From positions 1 through 7,481 of the forward strand of contig SKZL01000296.1 of assembly GCA_007127395.1 (NCBI GenBank): 7,481 nt of DNA, given 5' to 3'. Below, piece by piece: positions 7,431 to 7,481 of the stretch. The DNA comes from Balneolaceae bacterium (lineage in GTDB: Bacteria; Bacteroidota; Rhodothermia; Balneolales; Balneolaceae). Under the pieces are notes generated by a model, which was given only the letters and a program-made list of their open reading frames with translations, did not search any database and was not told where the DNA came from. Positions within the stretch are counted from its first letter, which is position 1. Each line of letters begins with the position of its first letter. The translations under genes and the position numbers were made by a program.

Positions 7431-7469
7431 CCATATTTCCTGATAATGATCCACAATTTTTAAATATGG
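7431..7469. repeat. Perfect 8-bp inverted repeat near the right edge
   Basis: CCATATTT (7431-7438) is matched by AAATATGG (7462-7469) with a 23-nt spacer. The arms are AT-rich and no T-run follows, so it is a poor intrinsic terminator. It could be an operator or part of an element beyond the window edge, or chance. No gene is detectable in 7330-7481. Confidence 0.4.
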
Positions 7470-7481
7470 CTTAGAATATTG

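Noticed and set aside
7168..7434. Minus-strand reading frame of 88 codons over the end of recJ and the heptamer array
   Set aside because: It is antisense to recJ, and its Pro-Leu-Pro-Ser-Ala pattern comes from translating the heptamer repeat.

Overview
The window is a bacterial chromosomal stretch that looks like Bacteroidota/Balneolota (possibly Balneolaceae). This is an inference from three things: the + strand genes have no clear Shine-Dalgarno sequence, the protein families fit (a baeRF-type protein, a non-canonical Nramp homologue, and a large secreted zincin/propeller/barrel protein), and GC content is intermediate. No rRNA, tRNA, transposase, phage gene or CRISPR array was seen.

Layout. 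(1) 1-722, minus strand: the first 240 codons of a baeRF-family protein, running off the left edge. (2) 723-876: a short AT-rich divergent intergenic region with a candidate promoter for the minus-strand gene. (3) 877-2142, plus: an 11-TM Nramp-fold transporter whose usual metal-binding tetrad is replaced. (4) 2208-5135, plus, 65 bp later: a 975-residue exported protein with an HExxH metallopeptidase domain, TolB/PD40-like propeller repeats and a C-terminal outer-membrane beta-barrel. (5) 5136-5619: a 484-bp non-coding region with a promoter-like element and a small hairpin followed by T's. (6) 5620-7329, plus: recJ, complete with all DHH/DHHA1 motifs. (7) 7330-7481: non-coding, with a GGCAGAN heptamer tandem repeat directly after recJ and an 8-bp inverted repeat near the right edge.

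How the genes may work together. The transporter and the outer-membrane protein are closely spaced on one strand and may be co-transcribed, but nothing in the sequence proves a shared job. recJ is a housekeeping 5'-3' ssDNA exonuclease gene, probably with its own promoter. The baeRF protein is related to the peptide-chain release factor eRF1 fold and is transcribed away from the rest.

I see no clear multi-gene defence or mobile system. The items most worth a second look are the altered metal site of the Nramp homologue and the protease-propeller-barrel fusion.
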